Below are positions 45,910 through 58,277 of a DNA stretch of 64,000 bases, one piece after another. Source of the stretch: Micrasema longulum (Eukaryota > Arthropoda > Insecta > Trichoptera > Brachycentridae); the NCBI GenBank assembly GCA_022494885.1, contig JAGVSM010005014.1, positions 1 through 64,000 on the forward strand, read 5' to 3'. The position numbers and the translations under genes were made by a program. Below the pieces are notes generated by a model. It was given only the letters and a program-made list of their open reading frames with translations, made no database searches and was not told the origin of the DNA. Every line of letters begins with the position of its first letter. The stretch's first letter is position 1.

Positions 45910-48350
45910 AAAGAACGCCATTTAGCCATTTAGTGATAAGTGTAAAATTTTATTTTTATGAGCATAATTTTTTCACTATATATTTTGAGTATCTAGAAAT
46001 ATTTTTAAGCGCATACTGTATCATAATATCGATGAATATATTTTTTTAAAGCAATTCGAAGTTTACAAATATGTATAAAAACATTAGGGTCGTCCTAAAA
46101 TCAGAGTAAAAAAAATATTCCTTAATTTTCTTTGGGACACTTAATTTTGATATACTTAGTGAAAAAGAATTTCTGTAATTAAAAAAAAAAAAAAATTAAA
46201 CTTAATTTTAGGGGTTGATACTATAACTTATATTATTTTAATAAAAATATTAAATAACAGGTAGGAATAAATAAGTTAGGTCCTTTGCAAAGAAAATTAT
46301 GTTCGATAAACGTGTGAATTATATTTACAAGAATTATAATGTTATATATTAACATACTTAAATAAAAAAGGTTATTAAAAAAATATAAATATTATGGAGG
46401 ATAACTTACTAGCTTAATTTAGTAGCTTTAGTTAATAATTTAATACAATTTTGGTGTTACCGTTATAATTTGTTTTTATGGGATAATCATGAAAAATCTT
46501 TCTTTTTCGTATTGAATGTTTTTTTAATGAAATATAAAAAAATATTTTAAATTTAAAAAAAAACACAAAATTATCAATTATTTTAAAGGTACAAATCTAG
46601 CGCAGCGACCCCTAAAACTTTTTTTTTATTTGAAATTTTTTTGGGGGTATTTTTTTATATTATGGAAAAAAATAAGAGGGTGTCTCGCCCCCTATTGTAA
46701 ATAAGAAAATAAATAGTAGATTTTTCTACTCCCCTGAAATATTTTTTTTAATTTACCTCTGATACACGAGACTTTCTAATAATATGCCCTAGCGATCTAC
46801 ATAGCATCTAGATAAGGTATATGTACCCACAATCCAGGATGCGTTATTTCTTTTTAAATACTTGACAATACCGGGTTTGTGGTTCCGTAGCGGGGTCGCA
46901 TGCTTAGAGATCAGATGTCCAAGGTTCGTATTTATAATGTATTCCAAAAAATTAACAAATAGAAGCTTGGGATTTTTGCTGAGGACAATACGGGATTTTT
47001 AGTCTATTTAAATAATGAAATCATTGCATATTACCCTAGTGCGAAGTCAACTCAAATATAACTCGGTTATATGGTCACAGTATTACAGGGTTTTATATAT
47101 TAAATAAATTTTTATTATTAAAAAATAAAATAAAATACTTTTTATTTGATTGAACGCTCATTGAGTGAATATCAGAACATTATATATTATATCTCGCTTT
47201 ACTGTAAATTATCTTCGACAAAGGCAAAACAGGTTGATTTACCTGCCACGATGCAGAACCAACCTGCCAATGGCTATGCTGGTGGGTAGAGCAATCTTGT
47301 TATCTAATCATATTACCAAGATTACATTGACACTGGGATTTCTCTTCTAAATTTTACTTTTTCTATTTAATAGATCTGTTTTTTATAATTAATTTTTTTT
47401 TTGTAACGAAGGTGAATTATATGCATTTTCCTCAAGGTAGTTATTAATAATGAATAAACAAATAAAAATGATAAAAACGTATATTTTTTCATATCTTTAT
47501 TTAGTAGCAAAAATTTAGACTGTAGGCACGTCATATTATGTAAATAAAATAATAAAACTTTCAATTAAAAAAATAAAACAGCTTTTTAAATAAATAAAAC
47601 TAATATTAGAGTTCAAGGTCGAATCTAAAAAATGATAATAAATGTTCAATACACGAAACGAGAAATTTTCACTAATTTTAAAGTTCCAAGTAGAAAGGCC
47701 GCAACATTTTTAGAAACAAAAAAATATGGAACGAACGTTGTCGTGGTTTTTTGTTTATTGCCTCGAAATATCCAGGAAGTTTGATCGTGTGGGGGCGTCC
47801 ATAACCTATGTCTAGATAATTTGGTGAGTGCACAATGGGTGATAAGGCGAATATTTGACGATAGAGATGTCTCTTTCTTTCGTTACGCACACGCGACGAG
47901 AAGCAAAGAGACGAAGCGATGTTTTTTTTATCGCTTTGTTGTGATTCATACTGTCTCCATACGTATTTTGGATTGAATGGAACATTTCCGGGATTATGAA
48001 TGTGTTATTTGAATTTTTAACAATGGAGTGTTAACAAATTTAAATTTAGAATTTTATTAGCCAATGTTCTAATTGAAACTACAATTTTTGAATCAAAATA
48101 CAGTGTCCATTGTCAAATTTTAAAAGTGACTGTTTTTAAGAAGTTTTTAATAATATATTAACGGCATGTTTAAAAATTTCCGACATTCCTGCTAGCGAAC
48201 ATTATCGTTATAAATAAATAAAAAAAAAAACGTTTTTTTAAAATTTATTAATTTAAATTATACAAATAATTTTATTTCTTAATTATCTGATTTGCTATTT
48301 TTTCAGTTAAACGGGTGGGTACTTAATGCACTATAATATTATAAATTAAG
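45910..48350. other. very AT-rich intron, no gene
   Basis: 46883-46940 has a B-box-like AAGGTTCGTATT. 47880-47950 has short CG-richer sequence. No motif-bearing frame. Confidence 0.4.
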
Positions 48351-48355
48351 TTTTC

Positions 48356-48512
48356 CGCTACAACGGAGTCCTGGTCCCGAACCTGATGCGTGGGTGCGAA
48401 GTATGGACTTGGAAAAACAGGGATGAAAGTAGGCGGAATGCTATCGAAATGCGATGTCTCAGGCGAATGTGTGGTAAAACTATGTACGATAGATGCATAA
48501 AAGTTTAGATCC
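48356..48512 (+). repeat. GHVERM LINE internal fragment
   Basis: Plus strand reads NGVLVPNLMRGCEVWTWKN, then EMRCLRRMCGKTMYDRC. It is joined at 48512 to an unrelated LINE piece. Confidence 0.65.
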
Positions 48513-48519
48513 GTACATT

Positions 48520-48810
48520 ATTATGTATAATATACCAGTTTTTTTATTCAAATTAATAAATGGTAAAATTGATTCTCCTAACCTACTTGAAAGACTTTCA
48601 TTCCGTGTGCCATCTAGACCGACAAGACAAAATCTTCTGTTTTACACTGAAAACGCGTCAACAAACTATTTTAAACAATCTACAATACCTAGAATATGCG
48701 ACCAATATAACAATAGATTTACTGAGGCTGATATTTTTTGTGACAATGTATGTAAATTTAGGTCAAAAATTATAGAAATTTTTAGAGAAGCAGATATTTA
48801 ACTTTATTAT
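48520..48810 (+). pseudogene. jockey-like LINE C-terminus
   Basis: An open frame reads FLFKLINGKIDSPNLLERL, SFRVPSRPTRQNLLFY, then STNYFKQSTIPRICDQYN and a final FREADI. FKL-NG-ID-P-LL followed by RVP-R-TR is typical of this lineage. Confidence 0.6.
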
Positions 48811-49164
48811 TATAAACATATTTTTCCATTTCGTTTCTTCTACATTTATTATATTGAACATAATTTCAATTATTTTAAAAGTGTAAACATTTTTTTTGGT
48901 GTGTGCATAAGTGTCTTACACTAATATACTAAGAAATTTGCAATATTTGTGTACATCCTGTTTGTTTACCTGATAAAATAAATAAATATATAATTTTTAT
49001 GTGACAACATTAACAATGACAATATTATGTGGAAGCCTCTAATTGGACTTTATGATATGTATTTAAAATACTATTGCATCGTATAATTTATAAATGTCTG
49101 TTGGCTTTCCAATAAAATAAAATTAAAATTAAAACTTAATAAAGCATACATAAATTTTAAAAAA

Positions 49165-49375
49165 TACATGCCCTTCGGTTCTGCCTGCTTTTGACATGAC
49201 CGGACTTAAAATTTTAGTTTATCTGATCATGCCACGTCTTCCTGGATCGTCTTCGTCCCGCGTTACTGTTCATTCTAGCCATATATACCTAATTTACTAT
49301 TCTTTCATCAACCATTTGTTCTACATGACCAAACCATCTAAAGACCCTTCTTAATCTTATCATAAATTTTATTTT
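49165..49375 (-). repeat. GHVERM LINE fragment
   Basis: Minus-strand blocks match RWFGHVEQM and the RPRKTWHDQ and GHVKSRQNRR stretches, with many breaks. Confidence 0.6.
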
Positions 49376-49971
49376 CCTATAAATGATAAATAATAGACAC
49401 ACGATTGGCAATTCTACAGTATCCGATGGCTTCTTAAAAAAATATCACGCCGTGGTTTTCTGTGAACCTTGCAAAATGCAGTTTCGATAGTAGGTATATG
49501 TAACGTAGGGACCGTCGATACAATAACTGCTATCGCGCATATATACTATTGTTTTAAAAACAACTGATGTAGGAACATTTTTATTTGTACGATATTTGTA
49601 TGATAAGCATTTTGGCAAACATGGCTATACTAATTTTAAAAGACTTGCAAATTAAAATCAGATTTTTGCGTGTTTTGCTGATTAGCGGTTTGACATTCTT
49701 CCTTTTTGAAAAGACCCCACGTTCAACAACATTTAACTATCATGTTTGTCCAAGTAAAAACGTGATAATATTCAATTTTAGCGATTTGCGATTTAAAAAC
49801 CAGTAAAAATAGAAAACGTTTTCCTGAAATGTCTAGTTCAATTCATTTTATTTCCGCAAATAGTCATTTGCATACTCAAAGCTTGCTTTTCGTGCCTTAT
49901 TTTACGCATCTTTTATGCTCTTCCGTATCTATATGATATCTGTGGCTCGGATCTAAAAGAGCTAAAATCTA

Positions 49972-50298
49972 ATGAGGAAATTGAGAGGGTTTTTTACATT
50001 TTTTTATTCGTTAACAGACCAGCATAAAAAAAGCCAGAAAAAAAAATTAATTTCGTATCGTATACGTGACTTGTCCCGATTGGTGAGTTGGCTTCCCGGT
50101 AACCGGAAATCTATCACAAAACTATCATTGGTGATTTCGGAGAATCAGTGACGTCGTTCAAATTAGTTAATTTTTCATTAAAATCATGTGAATTATATGT
50201 ATTTTGGAGAAACTTCGCCGTTCAATTAAATGTCCTAATTTTCACCGCGCATAAGAAAACATTTTTTATCAATTTCCCGTAGCACTGAGCTTCCTCAT
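49972..50298 (+). mobile_element. MITE of the CRE-bearing family, copy 5
   Basis: This has the best-defined ends: TA, ATGAGGAAATT ... CTTCCTCAT, TA. It contains TGACGTC at 50149-50155 and GGCTTCCCGGTAACCGGAAA. The TA duplication on both sides is intact. Confidence 0.7.
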
Positions 50299-50640
50299 TA
50301 TTTATATTCCAATATTTTGAAGAGGGTCGATGTCAGTTGAAAATTGATATAATATATTTAGCTTTTTTATATACACACACATATGGCCCATTGCAGGTAA
50401 ATTTCATTAACACGAATTTCAAAGGTAAAAAAAAAACTTATTTCTTATATTACTATAGAACATTTCTGTAATTGGTATAATTCAAAATCATTTTTTTCCT
50501 GGTACTTACGTACAAACATTCGTGTTAATCAAAATTATTTTTAAAAAGGGCAAAAAACTCGCATAAGTTTGTTTGACCATTATGTCAGTTGGAATGGAGT
50601 CAAGAGTAGTGATGTTTTTTTCAAATTAATATTTTTAAAG

Positions 50641-51083
50641 CCTTACTCATAAACTTGGTATAAAGTTACGCCTATCCATAGTGGTAAAATACGGATGGGA
50701 ATATTATTTTCGTGACTTCGAAAAAAAACTTAAAAATGTAAAATGAAACTCAGTGTGTTTATGTTCATGTTATTATAATATTCAAATTTTGAATCGGTCA
50801 ACTATATTATATAAAATCCCTCTCCTCCACTCCAGTCTATTTTCTCATCCCTTAGTATATTATTTTTTCTCTTCACTGTGTAACATGTTCTCTCATTATA
50901 TTTGAGAAAAACTTTAACTGGATGTAAGCACTATTTTTTATATTCTTATATAACAACAGTTGTTTTTCTTAAATAAATAAAAAAAAAATAAAAAAAATAA
51001 CAGTGGTTCAATGAGGATGGTATTCCCATTATTATTTTACCACTAGGCCTAGGCGTAACTTTATACCAGGTTTATAAGTAAGG
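50641..51083. mobile_element. MITE with inverted repeats of about 65-75 bp
   Basis: CCTTACTCATAAACTTGGTA and GTTACGCCTATCCATAGTGG at the left are matched in reverse complement at the right (CCACTAGGCCTAGGCGTAAC, TATACCAGGTTTATAAGTAA). The inside is AT-rich and non-coding. Confidence 0.7.
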
Positions 51084-51089
51084 TCCGTT

Positions 51090-51751
51090 ATCAAATAAGG
51101 TTAAGAATTTATTGAACGCCACGAAATGGCTCAAATATTACTCTCATGTGATATTACGATTTACGACATTAGCCCATTTAAATCTAAGCCACACCAATAC
51201 GAATATAAATGTAAAATACTTAATTGGCCTTATTTAAAAAAAACTGAACTTATACCTTGTATTTTGTTAAAGACTGCATGATTTTCATAATTAATAAATA
51301 ATTATCTCAAGTTCAAATTGGGCTTTGTTTTGCTGAAATAACGAAAGACATCCAATAAAAACAAATATATATGAAATAAAGATGTTAAACTAACACGTAT
51401 ATAGTTTATGATAAAACGGCGAAGTAATATATTATATTATGGCATAGCAGATTGCATCGTCACCGGTTTCCATATTACCGATATTATATGAAGGAATTTC
51501 TATTTCCTGCAAACATTTCAATCCTCTATTTATCTTGTATAATGTATTTAATTAAACTTAGAATTCGTGCAATACTGTGATCGAGGATAGGTATGTGCAA
51601 CAATACATTTATTATAATTTCCACAAAAAATCTTGTGTCTCTTTGTCGAGTTACCAAAATAAAGAGGCAGGCCGCAGAAAACAGTATGCAATAAAAAAAC
51701 TTACATAATCACAACATCAAAATTTTGAATGAAAAGTATTAGTTCACTTAC
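51090..51751. other. intron start, no repeat recognised
   Basis: About 660 bases next to the donor. It may contain splicing or enhancer signals, but nothing specific can be named. Confidence 0.4.
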
Positions 51752-52784
51752 AATATCGCTTCATGAGGCTCTTCTTGTACGCCTTCCCGCCCTTCTGGGG
51801 GTCGTCCGACGGGCTGAGCCTCCCCCCGGAGTCGTCGGACTCCGTCCCGGAGTCGCTCGGGTGCCGCACGAACTCCCGCGGGTCTCTAAACTCGCCCGGG
51901 ACCCCCATAAACTCGCGAGGGTCCCGCGCCACGAAGTCCCTGGGGTCCCTGATGATGTAGTCCTTGGAGTCCCTGATAATCTCGCGCGGGTCGCGGAGCA
52001 GCTCCCTGGAGAACCTGGCGATAATGTCTCTGGGCTCTCTCATCGACCTGTCGAGGATGTCCTCGTTTTCCCTCGAGCGGCTGGACGCTTCCTTGGCGAA
52101 GTCCCTGACCGATATTTCTCTAGGGTGCCTGAAGAACTTTTCCTCCTTGACGGTCGTGGTGACGCTGAGGTCCAGGGGAGCCTCGCTGTCCGACTCGTGT
52201 TCCTTCTCCATGCGCTCGTCCGCTGGACTGGCGGATTCCACTTTGAGGACGTTCTCGATCTCGCTCTGCGGCCTCTTGTAGTCCGATATAGCGGGAACCT
52301 GCTTGAATATTACCCTGGATAGCTCGGTTGCCTCTCTGAGAACTGTAGGCTGCGGCGAAGGGGTGTGCCTATTTTCGTCTCTCGGACTGGAGGCGGATGT
52401 TATCTTGAACTCGGACTGGTCTCCCGGGTACATCTTTCTTCCCGCTGCGGTCAAAGGGGAGGTCGGTTCGAATGGTTTGAAGACCTTGTCGATATCGGCG
52501 GAGTGCGCATCTCTCTCGGGGATGTTTCTCTCCGTTTCCATGTCTTCCACGCTGTGACTCCTCGCGACGGTTCTGGAGAGCGGGTAGTCGTAGGTTTCCT
52601 TCTTCAGGGCGTACTTGAGGAAGGATTCCTTCCGGTCCGCGAAGGTGTCGACTTTGTCTGACTGCGTGGGCGAGGCCGGCGGGGTGCTGGGTGCGGGCGA
52701 GAACCTGGGCACCTCCGCCGTGAAGGTGACCCCCGTAGACTGCCTGCCGTCTCCTCCCATGGGGTGCTGCTGTAGGAGCATCAT
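51752..52784 (-). CDS. coding exon of a putative CtBP-binding transcriptional regulator
   Basis: The exon is GC-rich and uninterrupted. It reads 344 codons from an ATG pair at 52784 (AAGATGATG context, A at -3) and then one base before the GTAAGT donor at 51751. The frame stays open upstream to a TAA at 52883-52881 without another ATG. So either this is the first coding exon, or it is entered through an acceptor I could not find. Residues 26-45 are Pro/Ser-rich (FSPAPSTPPASPTQ). PLDLS at about 203-207 matches the CtBP-recruitment motif PxDLS. At 218-307 a degenerate RDPR(E/D) unit recurs seven times. The end is basic (KAYKKSLMKRY). Charged, low in Cys, no signal peptide or membrane segment. 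Taken together this suggests a nuclear co-repressor-binding regulator. The family is not recognised. The plus-strand frames across the exon are shadows. Confidence 0.85.
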
Positions 52785-53800
52785 CTTCGCCGGATCCGCT
52801 GTCGATGAAGCCGATATCTCCTTACATCTGTCGGATGGCGCACATCGCGACGAAGCGATAAACTCTCGAAGTGTACTCACTTAATTTTTTAATACTGATA
52901 TGAATAACTATTTTATATTTATATTTATCGTTAGCCACACCCTCTCGAGGGTTCTGAAGATGCTGTGCTGGTTCTAGTGAGATATGTAACGGAGGTAATC
53001 GGTCACAGCTGATCGCAGTTCTTTTGTCATCTAAATATTAATCTATGCACTAAAACATTTCGGTAATGTCAATATAGATTCCGCTGCCGGTGATCAGATA
53101 AGTTATGTATATTTGATGGAAGGAATTTCTGTAAACACCGGTAGGTACTGTCACATATAGAAATTATCACGCGAAGCCAATTATACGATATCACAACCTG
53201 ATAGAATATCCCGAATGTCAACGACTGGCACCCAAGCCCCGGATCACAGGACGTAAACAATGTCACAATGTCACCGAGTCACAAACATCAACAATCCAGA
53301 AAATGTGTCCGGCCAAAAACAATTAATTGCAACAACACGTAACGAGTAATAAATACACGATATTTTTTAAATATATTTTCATAATATCCGAAAGTAATTG
53401 ATTAAAATTTGAACTGTAACTTAACTACAATGTTAAGATTTATCCGATTGTAAATCGAATCACTCGCGCCGCAGTGCGAATTTCCAACTTGTGCGAAAAT
53501 AATTCGCGAGTGTCTTCCAAGAGAAAATATTTGCCAACGGCCGCCTCGGACGCGGGTTGGCGAGCGACTGACAGGAAAAATGGCAGACGCGTCCTCGTGC
53601 GAATTTTCGCCAGAGACTTTTTCCTTATTTTTTAATTTATTTTTTATGTTATCTCCGCGTCCTCGATCCGTGTGCCCCTCTCGGCCGCATAAGAAAAACT
53701 GAGTCGGTGTTCCATATTCTAAGTTAGCCGGCGCGGTGTTCGGAAATGCTCGGCCGGCTCCGCCAACTTTCGTTTTTCAGTGATGCTTATGTATTGGACT
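52785..53800 (-). promoter_or_regulatory. likely 5' UTR and promoter region of the gene
   Basis: 52785-52883 continues the open frame and is probably 5' UTR or exon. 53450-53770 is CpG-rich compared with the flanks (CGGCCGCCTCGGACGCGGG, TTAGCCGGCGCGGTG). An arthropod initiator-like TCAGTT occurs on the minus strand at 53702-53697. Transcription start inside this block is plausible but not shown. Confidence 0.35.
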
Positions 53801-54299
53801 TGTGCGTGTAGCGTGGAATAGTTAGGCTCAGTTGATATATTTTATATATAGTATATATTTATATATACAGCACATCTCGGCTACTATACAGGTTCCTTGG
53901 TACCTATACAGAATGCATTATGCAAAAGTACTTGGCGAATGCAGTAGTAAACTTAGATCAGAACCAGTTCAGATAAGATGCTCGGAAGATTTGACATACA
54001 ACATATTTATCTTCATACTAAAATGTTCGTAAATGGAGCGGCAAATAATTGAACCCATCTGATGTAATATTTATATTTAAAAAAATAAGCCCAAAAACAT
54101 CAAAAATATTTTATTTTGAAAAAAAAACCGATGATGTAAGTTAGGTATATTTTTAAGAAAATAAAAATACATGCATGTTACATTAACAATTTAAAAAAAA
54201 TGTTTATTAAAAAAAATAAATTAAAAGAAATATTTGCGTTCTTATGATTTACCCAAATATTTAATTTTGAGGGCCATTTTCAACGAGTTGTAAATAAAA

Positions 54300-54440
54300 T
54301 GTTTGAGTATGTTCAAATGCTTGCAGACTGGCTGGATTTCCTCCCTAGGGAGTTATTCATTTTTTAAATTTATTTCTACCTCAAAATTTTCAAACCTTTC
54401 CCTTCTCAAAAATGTTTTTCCATTCTGTAGAAACAAATTT
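54300..54440 (-). repeat. CTCCCTAGGGAG-family fragment
   Basis: GTTTGAGTATGTTCAAATGC, GGATTTCCTCCCTAGGGAG and TTCTCAAAAATG blocks. Confidence 0.6.
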
Positions 54441-54482
54441 AGAGTTGTAAATAACTCACTATTAGAAAATAGGTATTAAGTT

Positions 54483-54556
54483 GGGGTAGAGTGGGATTTG
54501 AACCACGAGCCTTTGAGCCGTGAGTCCAAAACACCAGCCACGGGACCACAACCCGA
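54483..54556 (-). repeat. tRNA-derived SINE head, partner of 7411-7490
   Basis: The minus strand reads GGGTTGTGGTCCCGTGGC, ACTCACGGCTCAAAGG and GGTTCAAATCCCACT, closely matching 7411-7490. Confidence 0.55.
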
Positions 54557-54689
54557 TTCAATGTTAATTCAAATTAATTGTTTTTGTTTTAACTATTTTT
54601 AATTCATTTTATTATATTGTTTGCAATTTCTTAGTTTCTAAACTTGCGTAATTTTATATTGTATTACTGGGTTTATATTATTATTATAA

Positions 54690-54745
54690 TGGATAACTTA
54701 TATAACGCCATTTTCATAATATCGACTTCAAAGGCATTTTGCAAA
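54690..54745 (-). repeat. CR1/L2-like LINE 3' end
   Basis: Matches the 3' terminal block (GGATAACTTATATAACGCC on the plus strand). Confidence 0.55.
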
Positions 54746-54817
54746 GTGATTAAATAAATAAAATCATTAAATTTTAACTTAAAATTTGTATTTTAATTTC
54801 TTTCAACAGAGAGGGAA

Positions 54818-54855
54818 AAGGAGGATGTCGTGAAAGCGACGAAACCGGTCACTGG
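54818..54855 (+). ncRNA. degenerate hammerhead, family 2
   Basis: TGTCG, CGACGAAACCGGTCACTGG is kept, but the CTGACGA core reads AGGAGGA and stem I is lost. Inactive remnant. Confidence 0.45.
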
Positions 54856-55045
54856 TTATTCCAAATTGTGGATTTGAGTATCAATCGTCTTTTATTTCTA
54901 TAATCAATTACAATGAACTTCCACCGATAATTTTTACTTACAAATTTAAATATTTAAAAAAATATTTTTAAAAAATCTGTCAGACACAAAAAACATATTC
55001 CATAGAGTGAGATATTTTGATTTAAGGGATTGTTCCCCTCTCTCA

Positions 55046-55480
55046 TCTATATATATAAAAGGCAATGTTCGAATGGTTCTCCTCGGTGGACTCGACAACT
55101 ACCGGACCGATTTACGTGCGATTTTCAGATAAATGTACATCTTTGCAGCGAGAAGGTTTAAAGCTCATAAAATCTTCAATTTATTAAGTAAAAAAAAAAT
55201 AGGAGCATAAATGTTTTTTTATTCATCACCAGAGTTGCATTCGCCGAGAATGCGTATACGAAAAAAATGGATGGATGTTATTTTTTTCTATTTAAAAAAG
55301 TTTGTTTTTGAATGTTTACAGACAGCATTCGTTTTTTTATGGATCACAATCAGATAATTTCATTGAATTCCGTATAATTTCTACCCATTTATTTCTTTTT
55401 ACTGGATTTTTGGTTATACTAAAATAATATCAGCTGATATTATAGAATATTATAGAACATTTTTGAAAATCGCGTTCTGA
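55046..55480 (+). mobile_element. Helitron-like repeat, opposite orientation
   Basis: It starts A-TCTATATATATAAAA at 55046 and continues with GGACCGATTTACGTGCG and the AATGTTTACAGACAGCATT region. The 3' end is missing. Confidence 0.5.
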
Positions 55481-55944
55481 CTCAAGTGGAAAACGGTATG
55501 GCGAAACGTCTATTTTGTCTCTTCTGAACAAAAGATCTGACATGTAGTTGTCTTTTTCGCACAGTATCGGGGAGGCGGTGACAGGAAAACAATGTCCGAA
55601 CACCTATTTATCGAAATTCTCCGTCCTCACAATTTATCTAAACCAAAACACAAAAATAATCATATATAAATAAATAAATTACCAAGGATCTCATTAAAGC
55701 GGATTGATTTTTGGTAGTCAAGGGACCTATAGGAAAAACGTATTTAAATAAATCTTTGTATCCTTAAAGGTCATTGCTCTTTATACATAACAAACGCTAT
55801 CATTTTATTATTTAATGTTTACATTTTGCCATAAAGTAAGTAAAGGCCGTGTTACACGGCTCAGATAACTGAACATGAATATGGCCAGCAATCTGAACAT
55901 CTCACTTGGTCACTTTTTTGTAAAATGTAAATCCGTCCTTCCGT

Positions 55945-56045
55945 GCGATGCCGTGTAGATGCCAGACGTTCTAAGATTTTCATTGTACAGCGCCCTTGAG
56001 GTAATTTTTACGAAAATGGCACTTTAAAAATTATTCTTAATAAAT
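55945..56045 (+). repeat. CR1/L2-like LINE 3' end
   Basis: One worn box (GTGTAGATGCCAGACG) and the terminus GTACAGCGCCCTTGAGGT with an AATA tail. Confidence 0.6.
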
Positions 56046-56239
56046 AAATAAAGAATTATTTTATAATCAAAAGACATTATGCTCTTTCATGACATTGGTC
56101 GTAGGGACTCGTGTTGATGCGTGTCGCGGATTGGAGATTCTTACTGGATGTCGAAAATAAAGAATAATTTAAAAAAATTATACTCGTATCTACAGATGGC
56201 AATCATAAATTTTCGCATTATAAATAAATTTTCTATGTT

Positions 56240-56306
56240 TTATTAATGTATGAATGTGTATGCGCATAGGTGTACGTGTGCACGTGTGTATATATGTGTG
56301 TATACA

Positions 56307-56353
<47 letters not shown>

Positions 56354-56375
56354 ATGTGTGTATGTATATGTATCA
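56240..56375. repeat. GT/TA microsatellite
   Basis: GTGT, TATG and a pure (TA)n run at about 56310-56345. Confidence 0.9.
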
Positions 56376-56760
56376 AAATGTGAATACGAGTAAGTTTATA
56401 TTGTATTAGTCTGTGCCTAGCTTGGAACGGGGTATGTACCCTTGTTAGCTGGGCAAAGTGAACGTAAAATTGTCTTTTTTTTATTTTTTTATTATTTATT
56501 TATTTAGTTCTATGTATTTACATAGTCTAATATATATTTACAACACAATATTTACATCTATACTTATTCTAACATTATTTTTCACTATTATACACTTAGT
56601 ATCCTAATTTATAATATTAACTGTTTCATATGTACATTTTCATTAATTATATTCACTATTTACACTATTTACTACCTAATATTTTTTACATATATACTTT
56701 TTACATTTAATTTTAAATATATTTACATTAATTTCATTTTTTATGCTTTCTGGCATTTCT

Positions 56761-57090
56761 TCAAATAGTTTTATTCCCTTGTACATAAGGCAGTTCTGGG
56801 ACATTGCTTTTGATTTTTTTTTCCAGTCTTATATTTTTAGATCCTCTTGTTGCGTAGTTTCTATGAAAGAACTCATTATTTTTTAGTTTATTTTGAAAAT
56901 ATCTCGGAACTATTCCTTTAATAATTTTGTTTATTTCATTGGCAACATTGAATTTGATTCTTTGATCAATTGTCGTGATATCTAGAAGTTGAATCATTTT
57001 CTTAACATTTGTTCGTCTCCCACATCTTAATATTATCCTCATCGCTTTGATAAAAGGTGTAAATAAATAAAATAAATTGAAATTGAAAAA
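56761..57090 (-). pseudogene. jockey-like LINE RT C-terminus
   Basis: The minus strand reads RIILRCGRRTNVKKMIQLL, then QRIKFNVANEINKIIKGIVP, RYFQNKL and NYATRGSKN. This is the same motif order as at 18590-18940 but a different element. Confidence 0.6.
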
Positions 57091-57699
57091 ATATATACGA
57101 GTACCTATATGAATAGTATTTTTTCGGATGGGGACATATCGCATACTACGAATGCCGAAAAAAATATATTAAATGGATTTAGAAAAATTAATCATTAAGG
57201 ATATTGTGGAGTAATGTTTTCACACGTAACCTGAAAAAAAAATTTATTTTTTAAATGTCCCTATAAAAACGCGACATGTTTGGCATTGATGATTGTGAGT
57301 ATTTTTATTTACATCATTGTATTTTATCTGAAAAACCAGAGTAAAACTTTTTTCGCCTTGTTGGGATTTTTTAAAACTATGTATAAAAATAACAGTAAAC
57401 TCAAATCAGTAATTGATTTAAATATTTAATTTATTATATTTAATTCAGGATTTTTACAGATATTACTTAAAAAATAAGTAGAAATGTATTAACAACACTA
57501 GAGATAATTAAAAACATCCACTATAAATCTAACTACATAATATTAATTAATTAATACATAATATTACACGCATGATTTTTCTTTTTTATTTATATAAAGG
57601 TACATATTACAAAAAAATAATAACGTATCCTAACTTTATGAGGCCAAGAGCCCTGTGTTGAGTTATATAAAACAAGAGTTAACATAGTCGTATGCGTGC

Positions 57700-57795
57700 G
57701 ACGTTTGTATTTATGTGTGTGTATGTGTAAGTGTGTTTATGTGCGTGTGAGAATGAATGTGTGAGGGGGCATGTGGGTGAGTGCGTAAGTGTAAA
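57700..57795. repeat. GT-rich microsatellite
   Basis: GTGTGT, GTGTAAGTGTG and GTGAGTG units over about 90 bases. Confidence 0.85.
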
Positions 57796-57804
57796 AAATA
57801 TGAC

Positions 57805-58020
57805 AATGTTTGAGTATGTCCAAATGCATGCAGACTGGCTGGATTCACAAAAGTCAACAGATGGAAGAGTTGAAGAAATGTGAATGTGAATGTTTAAACA
57901 TGGGCAGAATGGTGAATGTTACACAGTGTGAAAAGTGGCCACTTAAATACGCCCTGTAAATGCCTAGACTTCCATATTACCTTCTCAAAAATGTTTTCCA
58001 TTTCTGTTGCAATAAATTTA
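57805..58020 (+). mobile_element. CTCCCTAGGGAG-family repeat, deleted copy
   Basis: Contains GTTTGAGTATGTCCAAATGC, CAACAGATGGAAGAGTTG and TTCTGTTGCAATAAATT. The central palindrome is deleted. Confidence 0.6.
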
Positions 58021-58277
58021 AAAAAATAAAACATGTGTTTATATTGAAAAGGACCTAGGAGAGAGCTTGGTAAGAGGTTTAATTATTTTTAAAAAAAATA
58101 GTTAATACCTACTTTCGAAACCTATTAAAAATATTTTGGTTGAGTAATGTCACAATTGTTTTTTTTTAATATGGTAAACTTAAAAAGCTTATATTGAAAA
58201 CACAGAATTTTATTTTAAAATTTGATTTGTTCATTTTGAATGAATAATGTGTACAAAATACATCAAGAAGTAATCTT

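Larger units (their letters stand above)
1105..51751 (-). other. 50.6-kb intron between the two coding exons
   Basis: Read on the minus strand it starts GTAAGTGAAC at 51751 and ends TTCTGTTGCAG at 1105. It splits a codon after its first base. Nearly all of it is AT-rich and littered with decayed transposable elements, which are listed separately. Large early introns often hold enhancers or alternative promoters in developmental genes. The CpG-rich islands at 12.6, 15.9 and 36.9 kb are candidates here. Confidence 0.7.

Noticed and set aside
51752..52784. Naming the gene after a known CtBP-binding insect factor
   Set aside because: PLDLS is shared by many unrelated factors (for example giant, Teashirt, EVI1-type and LCOR-type proteins). 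Nothing else here singles one out.
51729..52884. Long plus-strand frames opposite the large coding exon
   Set aside because: The minus-strand frame has the donor site, the PLDLS motif and coherent repeat structure. The plus-strand frames are shadows of GC-rich codons.
53832..54032. Small plus-strand frame upstream of the gene
   Set aside because: AT-rich composition, no motif and no promoter evidence.
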